DNA of 42,448 nucleotides from an uncultured Asticcacaulis sp. (GTDB taxonomy: Bacteria; Pseudomonadota; Alphaproteobacteria; Caulobacterales; Caulobacteraceae). Shown here piece after piece: positions 18,180-25,712 of the stretch. Under the pieces are notes generated by a model, which did not search any database, was not told the DNA's origin, and worked only from the letters and a program-made list of their open reading frames with translations. The stretch covers positions 1-42,448 of the forward strand of contig CAMLPZ010000002.1 of the NCBI GenBank assembly GCA_946482045.1, in the 5' to 3' direction. How positions within the stretch are numbered: position 1 is the first letter of the stretch; each line of letters starts with the position of its first letter. The translations under genes and the position numbers were made by a program.

Positions 18180-19334
18180 ATGCCGTTGACATGGAAATTG
18201 TTGTCTCCGTTTCTCATCGACCTAGCCGGTCACGAAGCCGACTACGTCAAGCGGCTAGGCGAGGCTATTCAGGCCGACGGGGACGCGGTTGAGGTCATCG
18301 TTCCGCAAGGATCTGCAACGCAGTTCCGGGCGCTGGATGTGCGTGCGGAACTGCTTTGCGCGCAGCGCCTGCCGGTATCCGGCGGCCTGCCAAGCCGTAT
18401 CGCCGGCAGGATTGTGCGGACATGGCGTGCCATTCGTGCGAGGGCGGCCTACAGGCGGCAGTATCTTGCCGGAAGTCCAGACACGGTGTGGCTTCTGCAC
18501 ACAACCAGTTTTGACGAGCTTGACATTGCGCTGCGCGCCTTTGCGTCTGTGCCTTCGTGCCGGATTGGCGTTCTCAAGGTTATACTGCGGGCAGATCATC
18601 ACGACGACCCGAAACGTATCCGGCAGTTCCGCGACATCCTGACCTTGGCGGGCGACGGCGTCCAGCTGTATGCCGATACGGTCGACCTGGCGGAAAAAAT
18701 GTCGATCCTGGCGCCGCGCCCCGTCGCAGTCGTGCCTATTCCGGGGATAGAGCCGGGTGTTCCGAAACCGCGCAATCCGCGATGGATCTACGGCTATTTC
18801 GGCCTGCGCCGGCGTTCGAAAGGCTTCGATCGGCTGCCAGCCATCGCGGCGCAGCTCTGCCACGTGCAGGGGCATGCGTCCTTTCAGGCCATCGTCCACG
18901 GCAGTGCCGAAGTTGATGCTAGGGAAGATCATGCGGCCTCGGAACAGGCATTGCTCGCCACGGGCGCCGTCGTGCGTTCAGAACGCCTGCAGCCGAAGGA
19001 TTACATAGCCGCCTTGCTGGATACCCGCGTGGTTATCCTGCCTTATGATCCGTTCGAGTACAGGTACGGCAGTTCTGGCGTATTCGTGGATGCGATCAAG
19101 GCTGGATGTTCGGCGGTCGTTCCGTTGAGGACATGGATGGCGAAGGAGGCGGCCCGCAATGGCTTAACGCGGGTTTTCGCAGTGGACTTTGCCGACCCCG
19201 GGGCTGTAACGCAAGCGGCCGGCGCAGCTTTGCAAGCATGTGCCGACTGGCCAGAACTCAGCCGGGCGGAAGCCGATTGGTCCTTGCGCAACTCGCCGCA
19301 GGGTCTTCTGGCAGCTTTGCGGAAAATGCCTTGA
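18180..19334 (+). CDS. Putative GT-B-type glycosyltransferase
   Basis: Predicted glycosyltransferase of the polysaccharide locus. The preferred ATG at 18180 (MPLTWKLLSPFLIDLAGHE) gives 384 residues; an upstream GAGGG lies close before it. The open frame reaches 17997 but that leader is Arg/Ser-rich and overlaps the previous gene, so it is probably not translated. The second domain begins near residue 200 (WIYGYFGLRRRSKGFDRLP) and contains VVILPYDPFEYRYGSSGVF and DAIKAGCSAVVPL near residue 300, the usual donor-binding segment of GT-B enzymes. It ends about 130 bases before the ABC transporter permease. Sugar specificity is unknown. Confidence 0.72.
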   Translation: MPLTWKLLSPFLIDLAGHEADYVKRLGEAIQADGDAVEVIVPQGSATQFRALDVRAELLCAQRLPVSGGLPSRIAGRIVRTWRAIRARAAYRRQYLAGSPDTVWLLHTTSFDELDIALRAFASVPSCRIGVLKVILRADHHDDPKRIRQFRDILTLAGDGVQLYADTVDLAEKMSILAPRPVAVVPIPGIEPGVPKPRNPRWIYGYFGLRRRSKGFDRLPAIAAQLCHVQGHASFQAIVHGSAEVDAREDHAASEQALLATGAVVRSERLQPKDYIAALLDTRVVILPYDPFEYRYGSSGVFVDAIKAGCSAVVPLRTWMAKEAARNGLTRVFAVDFADPGAVTQAAGAALQACADWPELSRAEADWSLRNSPQGLLAALRKMP

Positions 19335-19464
19335 TTTTGGCTTTTTTCACGCCTTGCAATCGCTTATGGGATAGGGTAGAGCCTGTGTGAGTTTACCCTA
19401 AAGTTTAGGGATTTACTGCGTCTGATTTGAGTAACTTGATAATTGCGCGGTCCGAGAGCAAGAA

Positions 19465-20247
19465 ATGTTTAATAAAGCAATTAAAGATTTGCGCGGTGGT
19501 TTGAGTTTGTACTACGTTTGGATTTATCAGGCTTACCATGACATAAGTGCCAAGTACAAGAGGACATTTCTGGGTTCTTTGTGGTTGTCAGGCAGTTTTG
19601 TTGTCATGTCTGTTTCTTACTCGATTTTGTTTGGCGCTTTGTTTCGGCAGCCGCTTCAGGTCGCGCTTCCTTACATCATGAGCGGCTTGCTCGTTTACGG
19701 TCTGGTTTCGTTTGTGCTGACGGACGGGGTTGAAATGTTCATCGGCAATGCCGGTATAATTAAAAACCACGCCTATCCATTTACGTTCTACGCCTTTCAC
19801 ACACAGTGCAAGTCGTTCTTTTTGTTCCTGTTCAACCTTGTGATATTCTGGATATTTGTCCTGGTCATCGGGGCGATCTCCGTGCCGCACTGGACAATAC
19901 TGCTATCGTTCCCGATCGTGCTGGCATTCATGTTCTTCTGGGGTATGCTGTGCGGAATGATGGGCGCGCGTTTCCGCGACCTGCGTTTCATGCTGCCCTA
20001 CATAGCCCAGCTCTTCAACGTCCTGACACCGCTCTTCTGGCGGCCGGACGCAATTCAGGGGCCTATCCGCACCGCGATCGAGCTCAATCCTTTCTACGCC
20101 CTTGTCCAGCTCATCCGCTGGCCGTTGCTGGGGCAGGCGCCGACACTGCTTTCGTGGCAGGTCGCCACCGGCTACACGGTGCTGGGCATGGTCCTGTGGC
20201 TGTTGTTCTTTCCGCTGTTCCGCCGTCGCATCCCGTTTTGGCTCTAA
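19465..20247 (+). CDS. wzm: ABC-2 polysaccharide export permease (Wzm family)
   Basis: Inner-membrane channel subunit that, with the ATPase downstream, exports an undecaprenyl-linked O-antigen or capsule. The 260-residue length and about six hydrophobic segments (SFVVMSVSYSILFGALF, YIMSGLLVYGLVSFVL, FFLFLFNLVIFWIFVLVIG and others) are typical. The amphipathic N-terminus ends in KYKRTFLGSLW, a Wzm-type feature. The first half of the gene, to about 19850, is AT-rich and uses T-ending codons, while the second half returns to the GC-rich local style, suggesting a recombination junction. wzt begins 8 bases after the stop. Confidence 0.88.
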   Translation: MFNKAIKDLRGGLSLYYVWIYQAYHDISAKYKRTFLGSLWLSGSFVVMSVSYSILFGALFRQPLQVALPYIMSGLLVYGLVSFVLTDGVEMFIGNAGIIKNHAYPFTFYAFHTQCKSFFLFLFNLVIFWIFVLVIGAISVPHWTILLSFPIVLAFMFFWGMLCGMMGARFRDLRFMLPYIAQLFNVLTPLFWRPDAIQGPIRTAIELNPFYALVQLIRWPLLGQAPTLLSWQVATGYTVLGMVLWLLFFPLFRRRIPFWL

Positions 20248-20255
20248 GGTTGATC

Positions 20256-21008
20256 ATGACCACTGTAAAGCTCACCAGCGTCGATCTCAGCTATCCCGTA
20301 TATTCCATGCGGGCGCAGTCCATCCGCAACGCGATCGCCAATCTGGCCGTGGGTGGCGCCTTGCTGAAGGACGGACGGGACGTCATCCACGTCCGGGCCC
20401 TGAACAACATCACGCTCGACTTGCATGAGGGCGACCGCCTGGGCCTGATCGGCCACAATGGGGCGGGTAAGTCGACCCTGCTGAAGGTTCTTGCCGGCGT
20501 GTATGAGCCAGATAAAGGGCTGGTCGAGGTGCGTGGCCGGATTTCGTCGATGATCGACATCGGCATGGGGCTCGACCAAGAACTGACCGGACGTGAAAAC
20601 ATTATCAACATGGGGCGGATGCGTGGGTACACGACCAAGGACATCGAAAAGAAAATGGCCTCGATCATTGAGTTTTCCGAGCTTGGCACTTTTATCGAAT
20701 TACCGATCAAGACCTTTTCCGCCGGGATGACCACTCGCCTCGTGTTTGCCGTAGCGACCAGCTTGGACCCGGACATTCTGCTGATGGATGAGTGGATCGG
20801 CGCAGGGGATGCCGGCTTCTTCCACAAGGCCGTCGATCGCATGAACGACATTCTCGCCAGGTCCCGCGTCATGGTGCTGGCTAGTCACAATTTCAGCCTT
20901 ATCCAGAACGTGTGCAACAAGCTCCTGGTTCTAGAAGGCGGCCGCAGCGTGTATTTCGGCAATATAGCCGGTTGGGATTTCGATCAATGGCACCCTCAGG
21001 CGGCCTGA
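20256..21008 (+). CDS. wzt: ABC polysaccharide export ATPase (Wzt/KpsT family)
   Basis: Cytoplasmic ATPase that powers the Wzm permease. From the ATG at 20256 the product is 250 residues; the frame stays open upstream to 19806, but that part overlaps wzm out of frame and is not real. It has Walker A GHNGAGKST at residues 66-74, the signature FSAGMTTRL near residue 154, Walker B ILLMDEWIGAGDA near residue 173 and the switch SHN near residue 210. It ends soon after and lacks the C-terminal carbohydrate-binding domain that long Wzt proteins use to recognise capped O-antigen ends, so chain recognition would have to be elsewhere. Confidence 0.9.
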   Translation: MTTVKLTSVDLSYPVYSMRAQSIRNAIANLAVGGALLKDGRDVIHVRALNNITLDLHEGDRLGLIGHNGAGKSTLLKVLAGVYEPDKGLVEVRGRISSMIDIGMGLDQELTGRENIINMGRMRGYTTKDIEKKMASIIEFSELGTFIELPIKTFSAGMTTRLVFAVATSLDPDILLMDEWIGAGDAGFFHKAVDRMNDILARSRVMVLASHNFSLIQNVCNKLLVLEGGRSVYFGNIAGWDFDQWHPQAA

Positions 21009-21106
21009 GCGACATACCAATAAGTGCACAACGCTTTTGGTTAAATATTGTGGCCAGTAAAAGAATCTGGACCGCGCCGCATTTCTTTGAAATGCGTGAC
21101 ACGGTC

Positions 21107-21202
21107 TAGATCGGAATGACTAGGTAGAAGCAATCATTCCGATCTAAGTTTTTTAGCAATATTAAGGCGAAAGCCGTTTCCACTTTTCGCCTTAATATTG
21201 CT
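21107..21202 (-). repeat. Two-hairpin dispersed repeat, complete copy
   Basis: Two perfect inverted repeats lie side by side between wzt and the next gene. The first has 13-bp arms at 21107-21119 and 21134-21146 (TAGATCGGAATGA and its complement). The second has 18-bp arms at 21155-21172 and 21185-21202 (AGCAATATTAAGGCGAAA and its complement) with a 12-base loop. The same two-hairpin design occurs at 26832-26932 in the opposite order, and remnants occur at 9281 and 30482. This is the layout of intergenic palindromic repeat families of alphaproteobacteria. It might also stop transcription after wzt. Confidence 0.8.
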
Positions 21203-21246
21203 GTAGAACGAAATGTTAAAAAGCCGTGTAGCGGTAAGGGGGCCAT

Positions 21247-22401
21247 ATGAGCTGGACATACGACGACGCAATGGATGCCATTCAGACGGTGGATGATGCG
21301 CGTCGTGATGCGCGTGCCTGGCTTATGGATTGCGCCGCGCCGCTGTGGTCCGGCGCTGGCGTGTCGGGCAACGGCATGTTCGCCGAACGGATTGGGATTG
21401 ATGGCCGAGAAGTGATCTTGAACCGGCGCCTGCGCGTGCAGGCCCGCCAGATCTACAGTTTCTGCACCCTGAGCGCCCTAGGCTGGACGGGACCGTGGCG
21501 GGAGATTGTCGGTCGGAATGTCGATGTGCTGATCGGCAAGGGTCGCAAGGACAACGGTCTGTTCGTCCATCTGTTCGATCCGGAAGGCGCGGTCATCAGC
21601 ACCGCCTACGACCTGTATGACCATGCCTTTGGACTGTTTGCCCTGGCGCACGCCGGGCGGCAGTTGGACCGTCCGGAGCTATTTGATATCGCCGAAACCA
21701 TCCAGCAGAGGCTTGATGCTGAGTTCTGGCGGGAAGAAGGCGGTTACTGGGAAGGTGAATTGACGCCTTGTCCGCCATATCGTCAGAACCCGCACATGCA
21801 CATGTTCGAAACAGCGGTTGCCCACTACGCGGCGACTGGACGGGACGTGTGGAAGGAGAGGTATCAGAAAATTGCCGCCTTGTTCGTCGGGAAATTCTTC
21901 GATCCGCGAAGCGGTGCCGTTACCGAATATTTCGACAAGAACTGGAACCGTCTTGAAGACGCGTCGGGACAGACGGTCGAGCCCGGTCACTGCCTGGAGT
22001 GGGCCTGGTTGTTCGAGGTTGCTCCGGACGTTGCTCAGGGCGTTGAAGTCTCGGACCGGCTGACGGGTTTCGCACGCACGCACGGCCTGAACATGAACAC
22101 GGGTGTGGCCATGAATGAAGTAACGACCAGCGGCGAGGTTCTGGACGCAGGGGCGCGCCTGTGGCCGCAGACCGAACGCCTTAAGGCGGCCATCGCGCGC
22201 TGGCAGAGACTCGGCAGCGAAGCCGAAGCCGCGGAAATCGTCGCCGCTTACAAGGGACTGAGGCTTTATTTCAATACGCCTGTCGCCGGGAATTGGTGGG
22301 ACCGGCGCAATGCGGACGGCACTTTCGTCCAGGAGGCCGCGCCGGCAAGTTCCTTCTACCACATTGTTTGTGCGCTCAATGAGCTGCTGAGCCTTAAGTG
22401 A
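21247..22401 (+). CDS. AGE-family sugar epimerase/isomerase
   Basis: N-acylglucosamine 2-epimerase (AGE) superfamily enzyme with an (alpha/alpha)6 barrel; relatives interconvert mannose/fructose-type sugars or their phosphates. The 384-residue product shows the family motifs NPHMHMFE, EPGHCLEWAWL and RLWPQTERLKA, with the conserved His residues in the barrel centre. A strong AAGGGGG ribosome site precedes the ATG. A paralogue lies at 37942-39123 next to manC. Here it sits between the exporter and a heptose/fucose-type block, so it may act on a sugar of that pathway. Which aldose/ketose it uses cannot be told from sequence. Confidence 0.82.
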   Translation: MSWTYDDAMDAIQTVDDARRDARAWLMDCAAPLWSGAGVSGNGMFAERIGIDGREVILNRRLRVQARQIYSFCTLSALGWTGPWREIVGRNVDVLIGKGRKDNGLFVHLFDPEGAVISTAYDLYDHAFGLFALAHAGRQLDRPELFDIAETIQQRLDAEFWREEGGYWEGELTPCPPYRQNPHMHMFETAVAHYAATGRDVWKERYQKIAALFVGKFFDPRSGAVTEYFDKNWNRLEDASGQTVEPGHCLEWAWLFEVAPDVAQGVEVSDRLTGFARTHGLNMNTGVAMNEVTTSGEVLDAGARLWPQTERLKAAIARWQRLGSEAEAAEIVAAYKGLRLYFNTPVAGNWWDRRNADGTFVQEAAPASSFYHIVCALNELLSLK

Positions 22402-22620
22402 GCCCGTCCGGGGAACAGGCAAGCCGGCCGTTGCTTCATTGATGGCCCGGTTAAAGTTTGATAGGTGGTATCGCCCGTCAGTGATGCCTGTCCGTAGGTG
22501 TCGGAAGCGATTGCACCACCTGCAATGTGTAGGCGATGCCGCTCCTGCCCAGCTTTTCCCGGATACGGAATGGCTGCACCGTGTGTAATTATGAAGACCT
22601 AATCAGGTCGTGGAGAGAGT

Positions 22621-23571
22621 ATGTACGCGAAAATTCTTGTCACCGGCGCGACCGGATTTCTGGGCCGGCATATGCTCCCCGAACTTATCAAGGCATATCC
22701 TGACAGAGAGATCGTCTCCGTCAGTTCCAAGGATGCCGACCTCACCAGCTTTGAACAGACGATCGGTTTGCTGGAGCGTGTGAAGCCGGACCTGGTTATT
22801 CACTTGGCGGCCTATTCCGGCGGGATCGGCGCCAATCGCAGCTGGCCCGCGGACTTCTATTTCCGCAACATCATGTTTGTGTCGAACATGTGGGAAGCCG
22901 CCGTGAGGACCGGCGTCAAGAAAATCATCTACACGATGGGGGGCTGTTCATATCCTGCAAAGGCCACCTCTCCGATCGGCGAGGACCAGATGTGGGAAGG
23001 TTACCCGCAGCCCGACTCCGCCGGCTACTCCATCGCCAAGAAGATGGGTATTGTCGCGGGTGAGATGTACCGCATTCAGCACGGGCTGAAGTCGGTCATC
23101 CTGGTTCCGGGTAACCTGTACGGCGAGTACGACAACTTCCGCCCAGGCGAAAGCCATGTCATTCCGGCGCTGGTGCGGCGTTTTTATGAAGCCCGCCGCG
23201 ACGGCCTGGAGCAGGTGGACTGCTGGGGCAGCGGCGCGGCGACGCGCGACTTCGTCTACGCGGGCGATGTCGGAAAGATTATCCCGAAATTCGTTGATTT
23301 CGACGACGCCACCGGTCCAATCAATCTGTCCAAGGGCGATTCCACGACCATCAAGGCGCTGTCTGAGGCCGTTGCTAAGGCCGTCGGCCTGGAAGCAAGG
23401 CTCTTCTGGGATACGTCCAAGCCCGAAGGACAGATGGTCAAGATTTTCGGTGTCGACCGCATGAAAGCGCTGGGGCTCAGCTGCGATACGCCGCTGGAAG
23501 ACGGACTGAAGCGTACCGCGGACTGGCTGATCAAGAATTATGATAACGCCTCGGACGGTCTGCGCCTTTAA
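22621..23571 (+). CDS. GDP-L-fucose-synthase-like epimerase/reductase
   Basis: Extended short-chain dehydrogenase of the GDP-fucose synthase type, which epimerises at C3/C5 and reduces C4 of GDP-4-keto-6-deoxy sugars with NADPH. The 316-residue protein has ILVTGATGFLGRHM at residues 5-18 and SGGIGANRSWPADF. Catalytic Cys109, Tyr136, Lys140 and His179 fall at the same numbers I recall for the E. coli enzyme. A GGAGAGA site precedes the ATG, and a short inverted repeat (GACCT/AGGTC) lies at 22596-22609. With rmd already present and the heptose kinase next door, the substrate could be a GDP-6-deoxy-heptose rather than GDP-fucose precursor, as in MlghC/DdahC-type enzymes; this is inference. Confidence 0.85.
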   Translation: MYAKILVTGATGFLGRHMLPELIKAYPDREIVSVSSKDADLTSFEQTIGLLERVKPDLVIHLAAYSGGIGANRSWPADFYFRNIMFVSNMWEAAVRTGVKKIIYTMGGCSYPAKATSPIGEDQMWEGYPQPDSAGYSIAKKMGIVAGEMYRIQHGLKSVILVPGNLYGEYDNFRPGESHVIPALVRRFYEARRDGLEQVDCWGSGAATRDFVYAGDVGKIIPKFVDFDDATGPINLSKGDSTTIKALSEAVAKAVGLEARLFWDTSKPEGQMVKIFGVDRMKALGLSCDTPLEDGLKRTADWLIKNYDNASDGLRL

Positions 23572-23593
23572 AGAACAATATAAGAGAAATTTC

Positions 23594-24583
23594 ATGTACA
23601 CTGCAGTAAGGGCTCCCCTGAGAATAAGCTTCTTTGGGGGGGGGACCGATTACCCAGAATATTTCAGAGACCATCCAGGCGCGGTTCTTGGCATGGCGAT
23701 CGATCAGTACATCTACGTCACCGCCCTGAACCGTCCGCGTTTTCTCAAGCACGAATTCCAATTGAGCTATTCGCAGCTGGAGCGGGTTACCTCCATCGGA
23801 GAGATCGCCCATCCCGCCATCCGCAAAGCGCTGGAACTGAACAACTTTGTCGATCCCCTGGACCTGACGACGCTGGCCTCTCTGCCTTCGCAGACCGGCC
23901 TTGGCAGTTCGGCGACATTCATGGTGGGTCTGCTGCAGCTTCTGGCGACAATCGGCAAGACCAGCCGTACGAAGTACGAGCTGGCGCTTGAAGCCATTCG
24001 CATCGAGCGCGAGGAACTGGGTCATACTTGCGGGGTACAGGATCAGCTTCATGCGGCCTTTGGCGGATGGAACTGCTTCGAGTTTCAGGGCACCAAGATC
24101 ACGCAGCGTCCCGTCTTGGCCCGTCAATCGGTCCTGGAGAGCCTGACGCGCTCCATGTACCTTGTTTTTACCGGCCAGACCCGCAGCGCTCCGCAGGCCA
24201 TCGCATCGCAGATCGAAGCGACGGTCTCCGGCCAGATCGGCGACGAACTAGCGGCGGCCTACGACATGGTCGGGCGGGGCCTGTGCCTGATCGAGCGCGG
24301 CGACAGCAACGTCGTCCAGGACTTCGGCAAGCTTCTACATGAAGGCTGGCTGCTGAAGAAGTCGTTTTCGAAATCGGTATCAAACGAGAATATCGACAAC
24401 CTCTATCAGCACGGCCTGCAGAACGGCGCGATCGGCGGCAAGCTGTGTGGCGCCGGTTCAGGCGGCTTCCTTTTGTTCGTCGTCGATGCCGAGCGGGAGA
24501 AGCAGTTCCTGTCCGCTTTCGAGCCGACCAGCTACGTCAAGGTCGGCTGCGACTGGCAGGGCGTAATCCTTCTCAACGCATAA
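23594..24583 (+). CDS. hddA: D-glycero-alpha-D-manno-heptose-7-phosphate kinase (HddA)
   Basis: GHMP-superfamily kinase that phosphorylates C1 of heptose 7-phosphate to give the 1,7-bisphosphate on the way to GDP-heptose. The ATG at 23594 gives 329 residues starting MYTAVRAPLRISFFGGG, the typical substrate-binding start; an in-frame extension to 23540 overlaps the previous gene and is unlikely. GLGSSATFMVGLLQ near residue 102 is the ATP-binding GHMP motif, and KLCGAGSGGFLLF near residue 282 is the third motif. It sits 22 bases after the Fcl-like gene and 22 bases before an aminotransferase. A fucose/other sugar kinase is a weaker alternative. Confidence 0.87.
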   Translation: MYTAVRAPLRISFFGGGTDYPEYFRDHPGAVLGMAIDQYIYVTALNRPRFLKHEFQLSYSQLERVTSIGEIAHPAIRKALELNNFVDPLDLTTLASLPSQTGLGSSATFMVGLLQLLATIGKTSRTKYELALEAIRIEREELGHTCGVQDQLHAAFGGWNCFEFQGTKITQRPVLARQSVLESLTRSMYLVFTGQTRSAPQAIASQIEATVSGQIGDELAAAYDMVGRGLCLIERGDSNVVQDFGKLLHEGWLLKKSFSKSVSNENIDNLYQHGLQNGAIGGKLCGAGSGGFLLFVVDAEREKQFLSAFEPTSYVKVGCDWQGVILLNA

Positions 24584-24605
24584 TACGACGTTTCAGGACG
24601 ATTTC

Positions 24606-25703
24606 ATGGATTTCTTTCATACAACGGTAAGTGACGCCGCGCTCAGCAAGGTCAACGAGGTCCTTAAATCCGGCTTCCTCAACGAAGGCGCCGTGGTAAA
24701 GGAATTCGAAGCCGGGCTTGGCGACTATGTCGGCACACCTCACGTCCTGACGACGAACAGCGCGACGGCGGCGCTGTTCATCTGCCTGAAACACCTTGGC
24801 ATCGGCCCGGGTGACGAAGTCATCCTGCCGCCGCAGACTTTTGTTGCCACGGGCCTCATCATCCTGCATGCCGGGGCGACACCGGTGTTTGCGGATATCG
24901 ATCCCCAGACCGGCAATATTTCCGCCGCCGGAATCCGTGCCAAGATCACCGGACGGACGCGGGCTGTCATTCCCGTCCACTGGGGCGGTGAGCCCTGTGA
25001 CATGACCCCCATCAATGCCTTGGCAGCGGAGCATGGCATTGCCGTCATCGAAGATGCCGCCCACGCTTTCGGCGCCGAGTACAAGGGCGTCATGGTGGGA
25101 GCCGTGTCGCGCTTTACCTGCTTCTCCTTCCAGGCCATCAAGGGTATGACAACCGGCGATGGCGGGGCGATTGCCTTGACATCGCCTGAAGATGCCGACG
25201 GCCTGCTGCGCCTACGCTGGTTCGGAATGAAAAAAGGCGAGGCGCCGGTCACCGAGATCGGCGAACGCAGCGTTGATGTTTTCGTGCCGGGCTACAAGTT
25301 TCATATGAACAACATCGCGGCGGCTCTGGGCGTCGGAAATCTGCAGGGCTACGCGCAGCGCCTGGAGCGCCGGCGTGCCATCGCCGCCCGCTACGACGCG
25401 GCATTCGCTCAGGTGCCAGGCTTGCGCCTGCGCCAGATGGACAAGGACAGCCGCAGCGCCTGCTGGCTGCACACTGTTTTCGTCGACGAACGCGTCGACT
25501 TCTGCCGGGCGATGAAGGCCCGGCAGGTCCCCGTGACAGTGGTTGACCGCCGCATCGACAAACACCCTGTGTTCGGCGGGATAACGCCGGGATTAACCGG
25601 CGCTGAGGCGTTTGATCGCGACCAGATCCATATTCCGATCCATGAGGGTCTTTCGGATGCCGACGTCGAGCAGGTTATCGCGGCAGTCAAGGCTGGCTGG
25701 TAA
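24606..25703 (+). CDS. DegT/DnrJ/EryC1/StrS-type PLP sugar aminotransferase
   Basis: Pyridoxal-phosphate enzyme predicted to add an amino group to a keto-sugar nucleotide, usually with glutamate as donor. The 365-residue protein has the family core: TTNSATAALFICLKHLGIG, GDEVILPPQTFVATG, VIPVHWGG, VIEDAAHAFGAEYKG and the PLP lysine Lys179 in CFSFQAIKGMTTGDGG. It may act on GDP-4-keto-6-deoxymannose (as perosamine synthase does) or on a heptose-derived keto sugar; sequence alone does not choose. It follows hddA by 22 bases and precedes an FAD oxidoreductase by 9 bases. An acetyltransferase at 10438 could acetylate the amine. Confidence 0.85.
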   Translation: MDFFHTTVSDAALSKVNEVLKSGFLNEGAVVKEFEAGLGDYVGTPHVLTTNSATAALFICLKHLGIGPGDEVILPPQTFVATGLIILHAGATPVFADIDPQTGNISAAGIRAKITGRTRAVIPVHWGGEPCDMTPINALAAEHGIAVIEDAAHAFGAEYKGVMVGAVSRFTCFSFQAIKGMTTGDGGAIALTSPEDADGLLRLRWFGMKKGEAPVTEIGERSVDVFVPGYKFHMNNIAAALGVGNLQGYAQRLERRRAIAARYDAAFAQVPGLRLRQMDKDSRSACWLHTVFVDERVDFCRAMKARQVPVTVVDRRIDKHPVFGGITPGLTGAEAFDRDQIHIPIHEGLSDADVEQVIAAVKAGW

Positions 25704-25712
25704 GTCTGCTTT

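Noticed and set aside
19806..20255. In-frame N-terminal extension of wzt
   Set aside because: It overlaps wzm and reads as shadow sequence; the normal Wzt start is at 20256.
22402..22620. Small gene or RNA in the gap before the Fcl-like gene
   Set aside because: Only a short 5-bp inverted repeat (22596-22609) and no convincing coding frame are visible.
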